64,000 nt of DNA from Xylaria sp. FL1777 (lineage: Eukaryota > Ascomycota > Sordariomycetes > Xylariales > Xylariaceae): assembly GCA_022578965.1 (NCBI GenBank), contig MU400528.1, positions 310,001 to 374,000 of the forward strand, written 5' to 3'. Positions 1-10,919 of the stretch are shown here, piece after piece (position 1 is the stretch's first letter; every line of letters begins with the position of its first letter). The notes under the pieces were generated by a model. It was given only the letters and a program-made list of their open reading frames with translations, was not told the DNA's origin and did no database searches. The translations under genes and the position numbers were made by a program.

Positions 1-440
1 CCAACTTGGAACTCTACTGTACTGCCTATGCGAACTTGACTCGTTCTACCTCTCTGTCACCTGTTTCGACACCTCCGCTCGTTATTATCGTTATTACCGC
101 ATCTTTTCGCTTCTCTCGCTGTCGCAAATACCCCTTTTACCATAATTTTATACTTCTTGACGTCGACGCGTAATCTTATTTCGTCCCATCGCCCGGTGAC
201 ACCTCAGCTCCCACCCCCATCCAACCGTCGCCGTTGCAACTGTGCCAGCCCTCGCCGTCCGACTCAGGAAACATTGCCGTATACGGAATCCGACTGAGGC
301 ATGTCGCCCGCTTGATCACTCGCTATATTTTTCGGGCGGATCTCATCGCATCGCATCGCACCTCGTTGACTCGACCGCGGCCCCAGTCTTCGACGCCACC
401 AACACAGCATATTGTGCCCGTGATATCGCGATTGCCCGCC
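1..440 (+). promoter_or_regulatory. Upstream region / 5' leader of the apyrase gene
   Basis: There is no supportable gene here. The stretch is pyrimidine-rich with CT tracts, as is common in leaders of highly expressed filamentous-fungal genes. It ends at the ATG at 441, which has a good start context (CGCCATGG). The open frames that cross it (from about 234) show no family resemblance and run into the apyrase first exon in other frames. The true transcription start cannot be placed from sequence alone. Confidence 0.5.
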
Positions 441-2574
441 ATGGGGAAGAAGTGTGAGCGTCCATCAGCGCGCTACGGTCTCTTGTTTTTACATCGCTCG
501 CTGACTGATACTTCGATGGCTAGGGCGTTACGGGGCTATCCTGGATGCTGGGTCTTCGGGAACCCGCCTCCACATCTATCGATGGCAAGACCCATCGAAA
601 CTAATAAAACACGCATCTGTCGAAGAGCTGAATAGCCTGCCTAGCTTGGAGAACTACTATACCCACAAGATCAGGCCCGGCGTCTCGGCCTGGGGTGAGA
701 ATCCAGAGGATGTCGGCCCGGAGCACCTCAAAACTCTGATCAAGAAAGCGAAGAAGCATATACCTGACGATAGGCATGCTGACACTCCCATCTATCTAAT
801 GGCCACGGCTGGCGTGCGGCTACTTCCCAAAAACCAACAGCGCTCTCTCCTGTCTGAGATATGCACGTATTTTCGCCAAGAGAGCCCTTTCTCCCTCCCC
901 GACTGTAACGCTCATATCCAAGTCATTCCTGGCGAGACTGAGGGTTTGTATGGATGGATAGCGGCCAATTACTTGTTGGGAGGCTTCGACAACGCAGAGG
1001 GACATGCGCACGGCAAGGGCCACCACACATATGGCTTTCTCGACATGGGCGGCGCCTCAGCACAGATCGCCTTCGCACCAAACACTACCGTGGCGGAAGA
1101 GCATGGGAATGATCTCAAACTGGTACGACTACGAACAATGAATGGGGCTCCGCTCGAGTATAAAGTTTTCTCCTCTACATGGCTTGGTTTCGGCGTCAAT
1201 CAGGCCCGATCGCGTTACGTGAAACAGTTGATTGACAGCATTCTCATTGATGGCGAACATGAAGTACCCGATCCTTGCTTACCAAAAGGCTTGCGTACTA
1301 CCGAGACAGGCGATATCATCGAAGGAGCGTCGAAGAAACTGCAGCTAGTCGGTACTGGCGAATTTGACGAGTGTATGCGGACGACAAAGCCTTTGCTTGG
1401 CAAGGAAATGCCGTGTACGGATGAACCATGCTTATTCAACGGCCAGCACGTACCGCCGATCGATTTCGACATCAACCACTTTGTGGGTGTTTCCGAGTAC
1501 TGGCATACAACCCATGGTGTCTTTACAACCAAAGACGACGATCAGGCATACGATTTTAACACGTATCAAAAGAAGGTGATGGAATTCTGCAATCAGCCAT
1601 GGCAAGAAATCGAATCGAGTATAGAGGCGAGAAAAAGCGACCCGTTCAAAGAGGCGCAGGAAGCCTGCTTTAAGGCTTCGTGGCTGATCAACATGCTTCA
1701 TGAGGGCATTGGCATACCGAGAGTTGGAATAGAGGATACGCCCACACCGGGTATCAACATCACCAAGACAATCGGCGAGGCTGCTAAGGAGAAGGGCTTT
1801 TTGAACGCTTTCCAAGCTGCGGATGAGATTGACGACGTGGAAATTAGCTGGACACTAGGGAAGATGGTTCTCTATGCGGCAGGTCAAATTCCGCCCCGCG
1901 ATGACGACCATCTACCGGTTGGGTTCGGGAGCAACACAAAGGGCATTCCACAAGACTTTCAATATGCTGGTTCGACGTACAACCACAGTTCGGTAGATTA
2001 TGAAGACGACTGGTCTGACACGGCCGAGGACTTGATCGATCACGCCAAATCTAAATCGGCCTCGGGATTATTGATCTTCGTCCTAATTTTCGTCGTCTTC
2101 GCATTTATCTTTCGGAAAAGAGATCGTCGTATGCGACTGTATAGCCGGATCAACCATATGCTTCGCCGCCCCCGTCGACCGGGAAGTCCCCGGAAAGGAG
2201 GAGGCGGGTTGTCAGCACTGAGGAGTAAGCTTTTCGGCCAACGATCTCACCACTACGAGAGGGTATTGGAAGAGGGCGATTTTGATCAATTTGAGCTTGG
2301 AGATGTTTCGTCCGATGAGGAGCACTCGGAGGGCAGCGCGGGGACTCGGTTTGGTCGTACTTCAGGGCTTGCCACGCCCAAATTAAATGTTGAATCTTTT
2401 GACGACCTAAAAAAGGCCATGCCGAGCAACGCCATTGACAGGAGTGGTCTCGTCGTCAGGACGGAAAGCCGCGAGAGGCTGGTCCCTCATATGCTGAACG
2501 CTGGCAGGAGGAGCCGAACGGGCAGTCCTACACGACTTAAGAGCCCGCAATTAAGCCCACTTGCGGAAGGATAA
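441..2574 (+). CDS. YND1: Golgi apyrase / nucleoside diphosphatase (GDA1/CD39 family)
   Basis: Exons 441-453 and 524-2574 with a 70-nt GT-AG intron (454-523, branch-like CTGAC) give 687 aa. The tiny first exon encodes MGKK plus one base, and splicing restores W-R-Y-G-A-I-L-DAGSSGTR, which is apyrase conserved region 1. ATAGVRLL (region 2), GETEGLYGW (region 3) and LDMGGASAQIAF (region 4) follow in order. A single hydrophobic segment (SGLLIFVLIFVVFAFIF, about residues 517-535) followed by a basic stretch (RKRDRR) gives the C-terminal anchor typical of Ynd1, with the catalytic part lumenal. The family hydrolyses nucleoside di- and triphosphates in the Golgi lumen so that nucleotide sugars can be exchanged during glycosylation. 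The cytosolic tail is Ser/Arg-rich with acidic patches. Length is close to yeast Ynd1 (about 630 aa). The call is secure; the substrate range is inferred. Confidence 0.93.
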
Positions 2575-3544
2575 TGGAGTAGAGATTCTTTTTTGTACCT
2601 ATTTGGTTGGCAAGCACTGCCGGTTTACTTTAATTACGGGGCATTGTATATTGTCGGTAGATACGTAGTGTTGGCTGGGGGAGTTGACGGCTTAACAGGT
2701 GTCACACGGATAGGAGTTTCGGCATGATTAGAAGAATACCTATAGGGATAGTGTGGCTTGGTGTCGGAGGAAAAATTGAACTGTTACCTGCGAATCTGGA
2801 TTCAAGCTGCATCTGCAACGTAACTACCTACTACGACATTTGCAGAGAGTGTGCAATACGCTTTGGTATAATTCAATACATACGAGAGCCTGACCCAGAT
2901 GCTCACGTACCTGTGTCCAAGACTTGCTTTTCGCTAGCTCTCGTTTATGGAAACTCAAGTCCACAAACAGTAATTGTTCCTCTGGGCCCTGGACGTGGCA
3001 AGCTATACTTGTAGCTATGCTAACAACGTAGATAGCTGCGTCTTTTTCATTGTGGCTCATGAAATCTCATGCGCAAAGGTTGAAGACTTGGCGATCCAAA
3101 CCAAAGTGTACATGCGCTAGCTAGTTGTACAGTTCAGTGAAACTAATTCTAAAATCCGTCCGCCTATCCATTCTCCCATAAGTCAAGTCCAGAGTGTCGG
3201 ACGTCTCGAAACGACGCTCCCTTTCCTGGTCCCTGGTAGTGGGTGGAAGGAAGACATGATAACCACCAGAACGGCAACTGCTTTTCTGGTTCCCCTGTAT
3301 CTTCCGAGCCTCCTTTTGATGGATATTCGCTAAGTCCAATAACCAACCCTATTCTCCAATCCGGGAACCTAACCAGCTGAGGATTAATAAATCTGTACCG
3401 ATGCGCATAGACGCAGTTATGGGGAGTAACTCGATATATGTGCGGATAGATAGATAGATAAGACAAAGATGGAGGGAGGGAGGGAACGACATCATATGAG
3501 GATGGATATGGATATGGATAGTAATTAATCAATCAATCAATCAA
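2575..3544. other. Intergenic region with microsatellites
   Basis: This is the region between the 3' ends of two convergent genes. No coding frame is convincing. Short simple repeats cluster at the right end: GATA units near 3447-3462, GGGA units near 3470-3484, GGATAT units near 3500-3518 and an AATC array at about 3526-3549 that touches the OPI10 stop codon. Confidence 0.6.
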
Positions 3545-3549
3545 TCAAT
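3526..3549. repeat. (AATC)n microsatellite
   Basis: About six consecutive AATC units end at the stop codon of the OPI10-like gene on the minus strand (TGA lies inside the array). Length changes here would affect only the 3' end. Confidence 0.8.
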
Positions 3550-4258
3550 CCTGCGGCCGCTCAAGGAAGCTGGGGTCATTCTTGATCTTGGTCTCGAACT
3601 TGCGCCACCACTCCTGGAAGGCCCTCAGCGGCACCACCTCGACGCCCGACGGGCCGACCTGTCCGCTGAAGCCGGAGAGGAAGTTGAAGGCGTTCTGGAT
3701 GATGCGCTGGGCCAGGACCTGGGTGGAGGGGCCGTCGCTTCTTCTATTGTTGCTAATGTTATTATTATTGTTGTTGTTGTTGTTGTTGTTCGCCGGGACT
3801 AAAGCCGTGGATTGCGATTGCGATTGTGACTGTTGTTGTTGCAGCTGCTGTATCCTCTCGCCGACGCTCGCCGCGTCCTCGATGTCGATGCCTATCACTA
3901 CACCCCCCTCTGCGCTCCCGCTCCCGCCGCCGCCGCCGCCTACGCCCCCGACCTTGAATACGGCGCTCTCCTTGCCCGGCCCCACGCCCCCCAGGAACTT
4001 GAAGTTCGCGGCTGCCGAGCCGGCGCCGCCCGGCGCGAAGGCCGCTGGGTTGAGGGCTATGTAGATCGCCGCGGCTGTGTTCTCGGGGAGCGCGATGCCC
4101 GGCACCAGGAAGACGGCGAGGTGCGCGAAGGGTTTGGGGTTCGAGGGCGTCGCGCTCGGGATCAGGTATAGGAAGGACGTCGCGTTCGGTTGCGAGGAGG
4201 GCTGTGTTATTAAGGGCTGGCCGGCGGGGAGGAGGCCGAAGAGAGGTTGTGAGGCCAT
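3545..4258 (-). CDS. OPI10: Hikeshi/OPI10 family protein (Hsp70 nuclear import)
   Basis: This is an intronless 237-aa frame starting at the ATG at 4258. It opens with FGLLPAGQPLI and continues with the pattern of the Hikeshi N-terminal domain: HLAVFLVPGIALPENTAAAIY, then FKFLGGVGPGKESAVFKV. The C-terminal helical part (NAFNFLSGF, then FQEWWRKFETKIKNDPSF) matches the Hikeshi tail. Hikeshi carries Hsp70 into the nucleus under heat stress. The yeast relative Opi10 was linked to inositol regulation. The fungal copy is longer than human Hikeshi (about 197 aa) because of inserted Gly, Gln/Ser and Asn homopolymer runs; the Asn run comes from a GTT-type microsatellite at about 3762-3789. The gene converges on the apyrase gene. 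Confidence 0.88.
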   Translation of the reverse strand: MASQPLFGLLPAGQPLITQPSSQPNATSFLYLIPSATPSNPKPFAHLAVFLVPGIALPENTAAAIYIALNPAAFAPGGAGSAAANFKFLGGVGPGKESAVFKVGGVGGGGGGSGSAEGGVVIGIDIEDAASVGERIQQLQQQQSQSQSQSTALVPANNNNNNNNNNNISNNRRSDGPSTQVLAQRIIQNAFNFLSGFSGQVGPSGVEVVPLRAFQEWWRKFETKIKNDPSFLERPQD

Positions 4259-5277
4259 TATGGTTATTATGGGCGGCTAGATTGTTGTTGGTAGGTAGAT
4301 ATTGGTGTTTATCTGTTTATCTGCTTGCTCTGTGTTGTATACATTGGGATTATAGGTGCTTAGAGGAAGGGAGAGATGTTTTGTCTTGCGGCTGGAGCTA
4401 GCTAGCTAGCTCTTTGTTTGTTTGTTGAAAGACACCCTATTTCAAAGAGTTCTAAGCTAAATTTAGGAAAACCTGTCCAATTATAAAGATTGATACATAG
4501 CTGGTCTGAGTCGTCTGATCAGAGCTGAAGGGGGATACATGTCGACGTTGCATGAATCTTGGAATACTAGGCAGCTCTACTTATTCCAGGTTGCATGCAA
4601 AGTCGAGAAGCTTCGACATCACTTGGCTTGGAGGGGCAATGGGGAAATAATAGACTCCATTCTGTATTCAGGAGAAGTGGGATGAGAAATAGTGCCCCGC
4701 ATAATGTTAGGTTTGACAATCCGCGTATTTAACTTCTTGTCATGATAATTTTGTCATGATAATTGGGGTTTGGAGAGGGTTGGTATGTAAGTTGCAAACA
4801 CGGCCACCTACTTAGTTACCCCATGTGCTGTGTTTCTACTCACCGCATATCGTTGACAAGGCTCCACGGAACACGGGCACGACTGACGAATTAAAAGAAA
4901 CGAAGATAAACGAAACGACCTCGTGAGCATATACGAATTATTGTAGGATTCACTAGAGGTCTTGGGTTTCACGATACAGTCATCGCTTCTCATGCCGACA
5001 ATCTCACACACTTTCTTTCCTTCTTCGAAAGAAATCCCCGGTTGGATTAGACGGTCTAAGAGAAGAGTTCGGCCCACCTCACCCATCAACTTGAACTCTA
5101 ATATAATCGCCCTTCAATATTGGGAAAAAAGGCCTGGTGGATCATCTCCCGGCTCTAAATACACCATCGCTCAATTGGAGGATTTGAAATCCACCAGATC
5201 CTACGACGGTTTAGACAGCAAAGCAGCAAGCAACAAATCTATCTCTACCAACGTCTACTGGTGGATGAATAGACACC
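4259..5277. promoter_or_regulatory. Divergent intergenic region, OPI10 / Nudix hydrolase
   Basis: About 1 kb lies between divergently transcribed genes. No gene is supported. It contains a direct duplication of a 14-mer (4737-4750 and 4751-4764) and GTTT-type short repeats near 4412-4425. Promoters of both flanking genes must lie here, but no specific element can be assigned. Confidence 0.5.
4737..4764. repeat. Two-copy 14-bp tandem repeat
   Basis: The 14-mer TTGTCATGATAATT occurs twice head to tail with no mismatch. Its function is unknown; the repeat contains the palindrome TCATGA. Confidence 0.85.
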
Positions 5278-6393
5278 ATGGAGAAGAAGATGAATTATCT
5301 TGATATAATGAAGGAGGCCGATGCGTAATTGATTTTTCCTTTTGCTTTGTTACGTATAATACATCAGTAGAAACTAACAGATAATCCTAGCTTTCCTTAT
5401 GAAGATAGAGAGCCAGAGGCATATCGTGCCATCGCCACGACACTATATAAACTGATCTGGAAAGATGACAACGGCCCCGTGCTGGGTTACATGCTAGCAT
5501 CGACGGTGAGCCGGCTCCTCGCAGTCCCTGAGTCTATCCGCGGTCCTGTCATCGTAAATGAGCAGGACAGGACAGTCCGCGCCTTCGAGCAGCCAACGGA
5601 GGCAGAGCGCACTACTGTCATTGATGCCGTGATGCGATATTGGCGGGATAACCAGGTGTTCGACATCCTGCGCGGTTGGCGCGATGAGCGGTGGCCCGTG
5701 TACGGCAGCGATACCGAGGTTCTGTACAGCGCGGAACGCAGTGGGACGGGCATGCTGGGAGTCATGCGGTATGGCGTGCATATGACGGGATATGTCCGCG
5801 ACGAGACGGCGCCACACGGCATCCGCATTTGGGTGCCGCGGCGGGCGCATAACAAATCTACGTATCCGGGCATGCTGGACAATACAGTGGCAGGCGGGCT
5901 GATGACAGGCGAAGACCCTTTCGAGTGTATAGTGCGGGAGGCGGACGAGGAGGCGACATTATCGGAGAAGGTGATGCGCGAGCGGGCAAGATTCACAGGC
6001 ATGGTCACGTACATCTACATCACGGACGAGAGAGCCGGCGGCGAGACCGGGCAGATATATCCGGAGACTCAATGGGTTTACGAGATCGAATTGCCGGCAG
6101 ACGAGCGGCCAATGCCGAAGGATGGAGAAGTGGCTGAATTCTATCTCTGGACGGTCGATGAGGTGCGCGAGGAGCTCGCCAGGGGCCATTTCAAGTTTAA
6201 CTGCGCTCTCATCCTAGCTGACTTCTTCATCCGCCACGGCATCATCACTGCCGAGAACGAACCCGACTATGCCGAGATCCTTCAGCGTTTGCACAGAAAA
6301 CTGCCTTTCCCAGGACCTCATCAAGCTTACGCGGCGTCATTAGAGACACCTGCTGCAGGCCTCGCTGACGCTGCACCTACTCTGGCTTCCTAG
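5278..6393 (+). CDS. Nudix hydrolase with DUF4743 N-terminal domain
   Basis: Exons 5278-5324 and 5391-6393 (66-nt intron, branch CTAAC) give 349 aa. Splicing joins MKEADA to FPYEDREPEAYRAI in phase, and an in-frame TGA at 5266 limits the start. The N-terminal half (WRDERWPVYG, then ERSGTGMLGVMRYGVHMTGY) is the DUF4743 region shared with yeast YJR142W and plant NUDT20/24. The Nudix box follows near residues 180-203: GGLMTGE, then a seven-residue gap, then READEEATL. It fits GX5EX7REUXEEXGU except that Thr replaces the late Gly. Plant relatives remove phosphate from damaged forms of thiamin diphosphate, so the role here is probably metabolite repair (inference). The frame reads GTG at 5479, so the annotated start must be upstream as modelled. 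Confidence 0.88.
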
Positions 6394-6699
6394 CTGGTTC
6401 GTGAAATTATCCCTTCACTCTCAACTTGGCGGGCCCGTCGTCGCGTATGTACATTTGTGAATAATACGGATAGTGTGATAGATGTCTAGAATCGAAAATA
6501 GGAATTCCGGATTCGGGAATAGATTGGCCTGTATTAGACTGGCGCAGCAATGGCACACTGAAATCCTCCTCAGGCAGGGCCTTCTGTGAGGCTCTTCTTT
6601 GTCTTGCAACTGTAACTCTCCAGCTCCTCCCCAATAGTTGGTAGTATCGCCTATTCGCGAGGAATTTTATCCTGTCGGTTAGTAGTGGTGTATGTATGA
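6394..6699. other. Convergent 3' intergenic region
   Basis: About 300 bp lies between the 3' ends of the Nudix gene and RPB8. I see no gene or repeat in it. Confidence 0.5.
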
Positions 6700-7252
6700 T
6701 CATTTCTTGACAAGCAGGTATGTGTTGTCAACGCGTAGTGGTGTTAGCTTTGCGTAAGGTCCTTCGAGCATCATGAGCAGACCGCCGAAGGATATGTATG
6801 CACGACTAATTCAGTCTTGTCAGCTGTCAAGTTCCAAGGCAGTAAATCAATCATTATGAGGCTCCTTTAGTGGCAACACTGCTTAAAAAGCGGCAGAATG
6901 AATGGGGTGGTTTGACGTACAGAGTCTGACCCTCAACCCCGTCTTCAAATCTGTAGATTTTGCCGTGGCACACGTAGTCGTACATGTCGGCAAGCGTGGA
7001 TTCGCCGCGCACGTCACGCCATCCCCTCTCCTCGTTGTCGCGGTTGCCGTCGAGCGCAAGCGTTGTCGCGAGAACGACCTGCAGGTTTTCGCCGATGAGA
7101 CAAGGGAATAGCTCGACGTTGACGTCGAGCGTCATCTGCGTCTGGTTGTCCGTCGAATTTGCCGTGAGGCGCCCCACACGATCGTACTTGGACTGATCAA
7201 AGTCTGTTATAGTGAATGTGTCCTCGAAGAGCTGCGCATCTCCCGTCGCCAT
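6700..7252 (-). CDS. RPB8: RNA polymerases I, II and III common subunit RPABC3 (Rpb8)
   Basis: Exon 1 is 7252-6921 and exon 2 is 6805-6700, separated by a 115-nt intron (6806-6920), giving 145 aa. The protein opens with LFEDTFTITDFDQSKYDRVGR and continues with LDVNVELFPC, LADMYDYVCHGKIYRFED and, across the splice, LRAYISFGGLLMMLEGPY and LRVDNTYLLVKK, which are the Rpb8 signatures in order. The length equals the usual 145-150 aa. Rpb8 is an OB-fold subunit shared by all three nuclear RNA polymerases. Without splicing the open frame runs into a false tail, so the second exon is easily missed. The gene is divergent from ELP4 across about 0.5 kb. Confidence 0.95.
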
Positions 7253-7745
7253 TTTCGTGTTTAGAAGCTCTTGGTGTTCGGGTGGGTTTTTAGGTTTACT
7301 CCGAGGGGCGGACCGAGAGGGTTAAAGGTTGAAGTGAGGTGTAGGCCGTAGAAAAGAGGCGTACAAGCTTAAAAATGAAGAGGATGCTGTGCGTGGCGTA
7401 TACTTGACAAGATGTGTCGCAATGCTTCAAGTTTACCTCGTCTCTCTTGGGCGATGAATGGATGAAAGCACCTGAAAGCGGTGAAGTTCTGAAATAAAAA
7501 TTTACTGGGGCCTTTGAATGTCTGCCCCGCTAAGACAATCACTGCAATACGCGGGGTTTGGTGGGCTACTAAATTAAGTAGGAGGTACCTACCTGGATAC
7601 CTTGATGTAGTATAGGTAGTTTAATATTCACATTGTTTCCATAAACTACCAACTGTCTAACTTTACCTGGTTATTCTTATTTCTTTCCTCTTTATTTTTT
7701 TCTTTTTAATTCTTCCATGTTCTGTTATAACTCCAGGCCGAGATC
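7253..7745. promoter_or_regulatory. Bidirectional promoter region RPB8 / ELP4
   Basis: A 493-bp region separates two divergent conserved genes. It contains GGAGGTACCTACC (about 7581-7593), one of the recurring CTACC-type tracts of this window, and a pyrimidine-rich stretch (7675-7720) just before the ELP4 start. Confidence 0.5.
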
Positions 7746-8955
7746 ATGTCATTTAGGAAAAGAAATTCTGTGATCAGCAGCTCTGGCTCAGCTCAGGCCG
7801 CGCAAACCAAGACTGATGCCACGCCTATTCCTGGTGTTCGACCATCGCCTCTCGACGGAAGACCGACAACTTCCTCGGGAATCGCGTCCTTGGACAATCT
7901 TTTAGCCGGTCACTCAGGCATACCTCTTGGTACCTCACTTCTTATCGGGGAACATGGGACGACGGATTTTGCCGGCATGCTCCTTCGCTATTATGCAGCC
8001 GAGGGTCTAGTGCAAGGACATCAAATTCATGTATTTGGCTTACATGAAGGCTGGCGAGCTGATCTACCTGGACTTTCGACCGACTCCAAGTCTTCCAGCA
8101 AGTCAGAAGCATCGTCGGGAGACAAAATGAAGATTGCTTGGAGATATGAGAGTTTGGGCTCTGCAGGGGCAGCGAGAGGTATGCTGTGAGCCAACATTCT
8201 GTACATAAGCCCATAATCAACTAACATGTTATTCAGATAGAGAAGTCCAACGAGCGCAGAGTGCATCCAATGCCGGCACTACGGCACCTTTCTGCCATTC
8301 GTTCGACCTCACAAAAAGGTTGTCTCCTGGCGACGCGAAGGGCCAGATCGGGTTTCACCAATCTATGTCTATATCAGGCCTTGGGGTTCAACAGATGTCT
8401 CCTTTCAAGCTCTTCATAAGAGACTTATCATTGAGGCTGGCGAATTCTCCATCGTCATCGGTCCATCGTGTCATAGTCCCCAATCTCTTATCCCCAACTA
8501 CGTATTCGAGCTCGTCTTCCATTCCCCAGGAAGTTCTACAATTCTTGCACGCTTTGAGAGCCCTGTTAAGACAACATCCCAGAATTCTAACCGTTGTTTT
8601 GACATTGCCTCTCTCCCTTTATCCTCGGACAACAGGCCTTGTACGTTGGATGGAATTGTTATGTGATGGTGTGCTCGAGTTCATACCTCTGCAATCTACA
8701 AATATCCATAAACCCCCACCATCATCGAAAAGTGAACGAAAAGACGACGAAAAAGTTCAAGGCCTGATCAAAGTCCACAGCCTGCCAATTTTCCATGAGA
8801 AAGGAGGCGGTTCGCACTCAGCACTAGATGACCAATCGTTCAGCCTTAGTAGGTCAAAAGGACTGATAATTAAACCATTCTATCTTCCTCCAGCCGACGG
8901 AGAGGAGAACGAATCCAAAGTAGCGGATTCTGGAAAGCCAAGCATGGATTTCTAA
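7746..8955 (+). CDS. ELP4: Elongator complex subunit 4 (PAXNEB family)
   Basis: Exons 7746-8178 and 8237-8955 (58-nt intron) give 383 aa. The N-terminus MSFRKRN, then TSSGIASLDNLLAGHSGIPLGTSLLIGE and LLRYYAAEGLVQGH, is the RecA-like core of Elp4, which lacks a true Walker A. The C-terminal half has LHALRALLRQHPRILTVVLTLP and ends in the typical KGLIIKPFYLPP tail. Elp4 forms the Elp4-Elp5-Elp6 hexameric ring that helps Elongator make the mcm5/ncm5 side chain on wobble uridine of tRNAs. The long Ser/Asp/Glu insert (about 8690-8750) is poorly conserved. The next gene on the same strand is SEN34, another tRNA maturation factor. Confidence 0.93.
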
Positions 8956-9371
8956 GACTACCTATGTTAAAGTTCTTTAAGTCTCGCGACTAAATCTACT
9001 TTGATTAGAATACATTTATTCGATATTAGCATAACCTTATGACGCGACTTATTGCATATCATATACACTAACAGAGTTCGGTCTCCACCCACACCCGACA
9101 TCTCCAAAAATTCTCCCCAAATTTCAACCAGACTCCAATCTACAGCATTCAAACCACAATAACAGGTGAGTCAACAAAATATCATTTTTCCTTATGTTTC
9201 GACAATGATTACACCCAATAAATATCTGTCAATCCACTGAATAACTCATTCTGTTGATATCATCTATATCTGGTTTTATGATCCTACGTCCTTTTGCTCT
9301 ACCGTACTGCTGCAGGCATGAGGAGTTTATCATCTAACTGATTCCCAGACAGGATACCTACCAAGGTGATA
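8956..9371 (+). other. Intergenic/5' leader of SEN34 with probable leader intron
   Basis: About 0.4 kb separates two same-strand genes. A donor CAG/GTGAGT at 9165 and a branch-plus-acceptor (CTAACTG, then CCCAGACAG ending at 9352) suggest a leader intron of about 188 nt just before the SEN34 start. This is inferred from splice signals only. Confidence 0.5.
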
Positions 9372-10364
9372 ATGGCTTCAGCCTCATGCGACGACCGTCC
9401 TCTTGTGAGGATAGCAAAGGTCGCCGGAAGGTACTTGCTGTTCGACATAGACGACGTGATGTATTTACGCAGGAACTACAATATATGCTCCGTCTTCGTA
9501 GGGACTATCCCCCAGAATCCTCAACAGAACCTTTTCATGGGGCTTCCCTTAGAACTTATGCCGGAAGAAACACAAGTTCTTGTCGACAAGAAGGTAGCTT
9601 ATGTCGCTGACGACGCAACGTTCCACCCAGCCCGGTTGGCGACGTTCGATGAGCCGTCCCGACGGGCTTACGTACATTCGCTCAAGGATCAGGGTAAGAA
9701 GATGCAGATAGCTGTGATCGAGAGCTATAATCGCAATAAACCCAAGTCATTAGAAGGAAATTCAAGAAAGAAGCAGAGGAAGAAGGAACCAGAAGAACCA
9801 GCAGACTCTATCAATCACCATATCGGCGGTGATGTCGAGGCAGATGAGAGCAGTACTCTCTTCGATTCGGCATCCACGCCACGCAACAAATTGCCTAGCG
9901 AGGTTGAGGGCTACGTACTCACACCCACCACTAGCAGCTTTCTTCTACCGTCCTCACCACCCCCAGAACCAGAATCCTCAATTGCCGTAGACGTCCCTGT
10001 ATCCTATCCCCTGTTTGCGCACTTGCACGATAAGGGATATTATATGATGCCAGGCATTCGCTTTGGCTGCGACTATAACGTGTACCCCGGTGATCCCTTG
10101 CGTTTCCACAGTCACTTTGTCGGCGTCCACTTCGCTTGGGATGAAGAAATCACAATGATGGATCTTGTGGGAGGCGGGCGACTTGCTACTTCTGTCAAGA
10201 AAGGATATCTCTTTGGTGGGGCCGTAGCTGACGGAACGGATGTCAAAGAGGTTGGCAACGGTCACGGCATATCACGAGATGAAGTGAATGAGCAGCCTAA
10301 ACTTAGAGGTGGGCCAGTGGCACCACCAGTTAGGACTTTTTGTCTGGAATGGGCAGGCATGTAG
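9372..10364 (+). CDS. SEN34: tRNA-splicing endonuclease subunit Sen34
   Basis: This is an intronless 330-aa frame. The first ATG is at 9372; the open frame extends a little further only through a GTG. The N-terminal domain contains VAGRYLLFDIDDVMYLRR, GTIPQNPQQNLFMGLPLELMPEE and VAYVADD, which is characteristic of Sen34. A charged, low-complexity linker (KKQRKKEPEEPA) follows. The C-terminal nuclease domain has FAHLHDKGYYMMPGIRFGCD, then YPGDPLRFHSHF with the candidate catalytic His, and SVKKGYLFGG with the candidate catalytic Lys. Sen34 cuts the 3' splice site of intron-containing pre-tRNAs in the Sen2/15/34/54 complex. A substrate type is present nearby: the tRNA-Gln at 13 kb has a 22-nt intron. 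Confidence 0.94.
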   Translation: MASASCDDRPLVRIAKVAGRYLLFDIDDVMYLRRNYNICSVFVGTIPQNPQQNLFMGLPLELMPEETQVLVDKKVAYVADDATFHPARLATFDEPSRRAYVHSLKDQGKKMQIAVIESYNRNKPKSLEGNSRKKQRKKEPEEPADSINHHIGGDVEADESSTLFDSASTPRNKLPSEVEGYVLTPTTSSFLLPSSPPPEPESSIAVDVPVSYPLFAHLHDKGYYMMPGIRFGCDYNVYPGDPLRFHSHFVGVHFAWDEEITMMDLVGGGRLATSVKKGYLFGGAVADGTDVKEVGNGHGISRDEVNEQPKLRGGPVAPPVRTFCLEWAGM

Positions 10365-10919
10365 CGAGGAACCAGGTAGATACTGTTAGCCCACGGGATA
10401 ATGCTAACTGGTTTGGCTAAACACTACATATGTTAAGAACTGATGACCTCGTCTAGTGACGTCATAATATTTCTCGTGTTCGTATGTACATACGCAGAGG
10501 CATGGCAATATATATGCTTAAATTCAACAACATGTGATTTAATTACTGTCATTCTAACAGAAATCTATCCGAACAAATAACTTCCCAACGTATCTGATAT
10601 ACTGCGGTGTGTCTAAAGCACGTCAAGTTGAAGTCCCGTCGTTAATAACCACCTATTTTCCGTAATACAGCGTGCCAAGCAGGGGCAGATACTTTCTCAT
10701 TCAAGGTTCTCACCCCGAATCCCAGGTTCTTGGCTGCTGCAAGGGTGCTACTAGAGCATACTCAGTATACTGCCCATGAATAATAACTGTACAAGACACG
10801 ACGTCACAACCCCACATGCCATTTAATCTCACCACCTCCCTTCAAGATTAAGTTCAGGACAAGATCTTTATAGAATCGCTCAGCGATGTCCTAAAAAATG
10901 CCCAAGAAAATTCACAGCA
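10365..10919. other. Intergenic region
   Basis: There is no gene, RNA or repeat that I can support in these 0.55 kb. The region carries the 3' end of SEN34 and the promoter of the esterase gene. Confidence 0.45.

Noticed and set aside
234..635. Frames in the leader of the apyrase gene
   Set aside because: They are read through the apyrase first exon and intron in other frames and lack any features.
3582..4280. Plus-strand frames opposite the OPI10-like gene
   Set aside because: They are low-complexity Leu/Pro runs that mirror the GTT and GGC repeats of the real gene.
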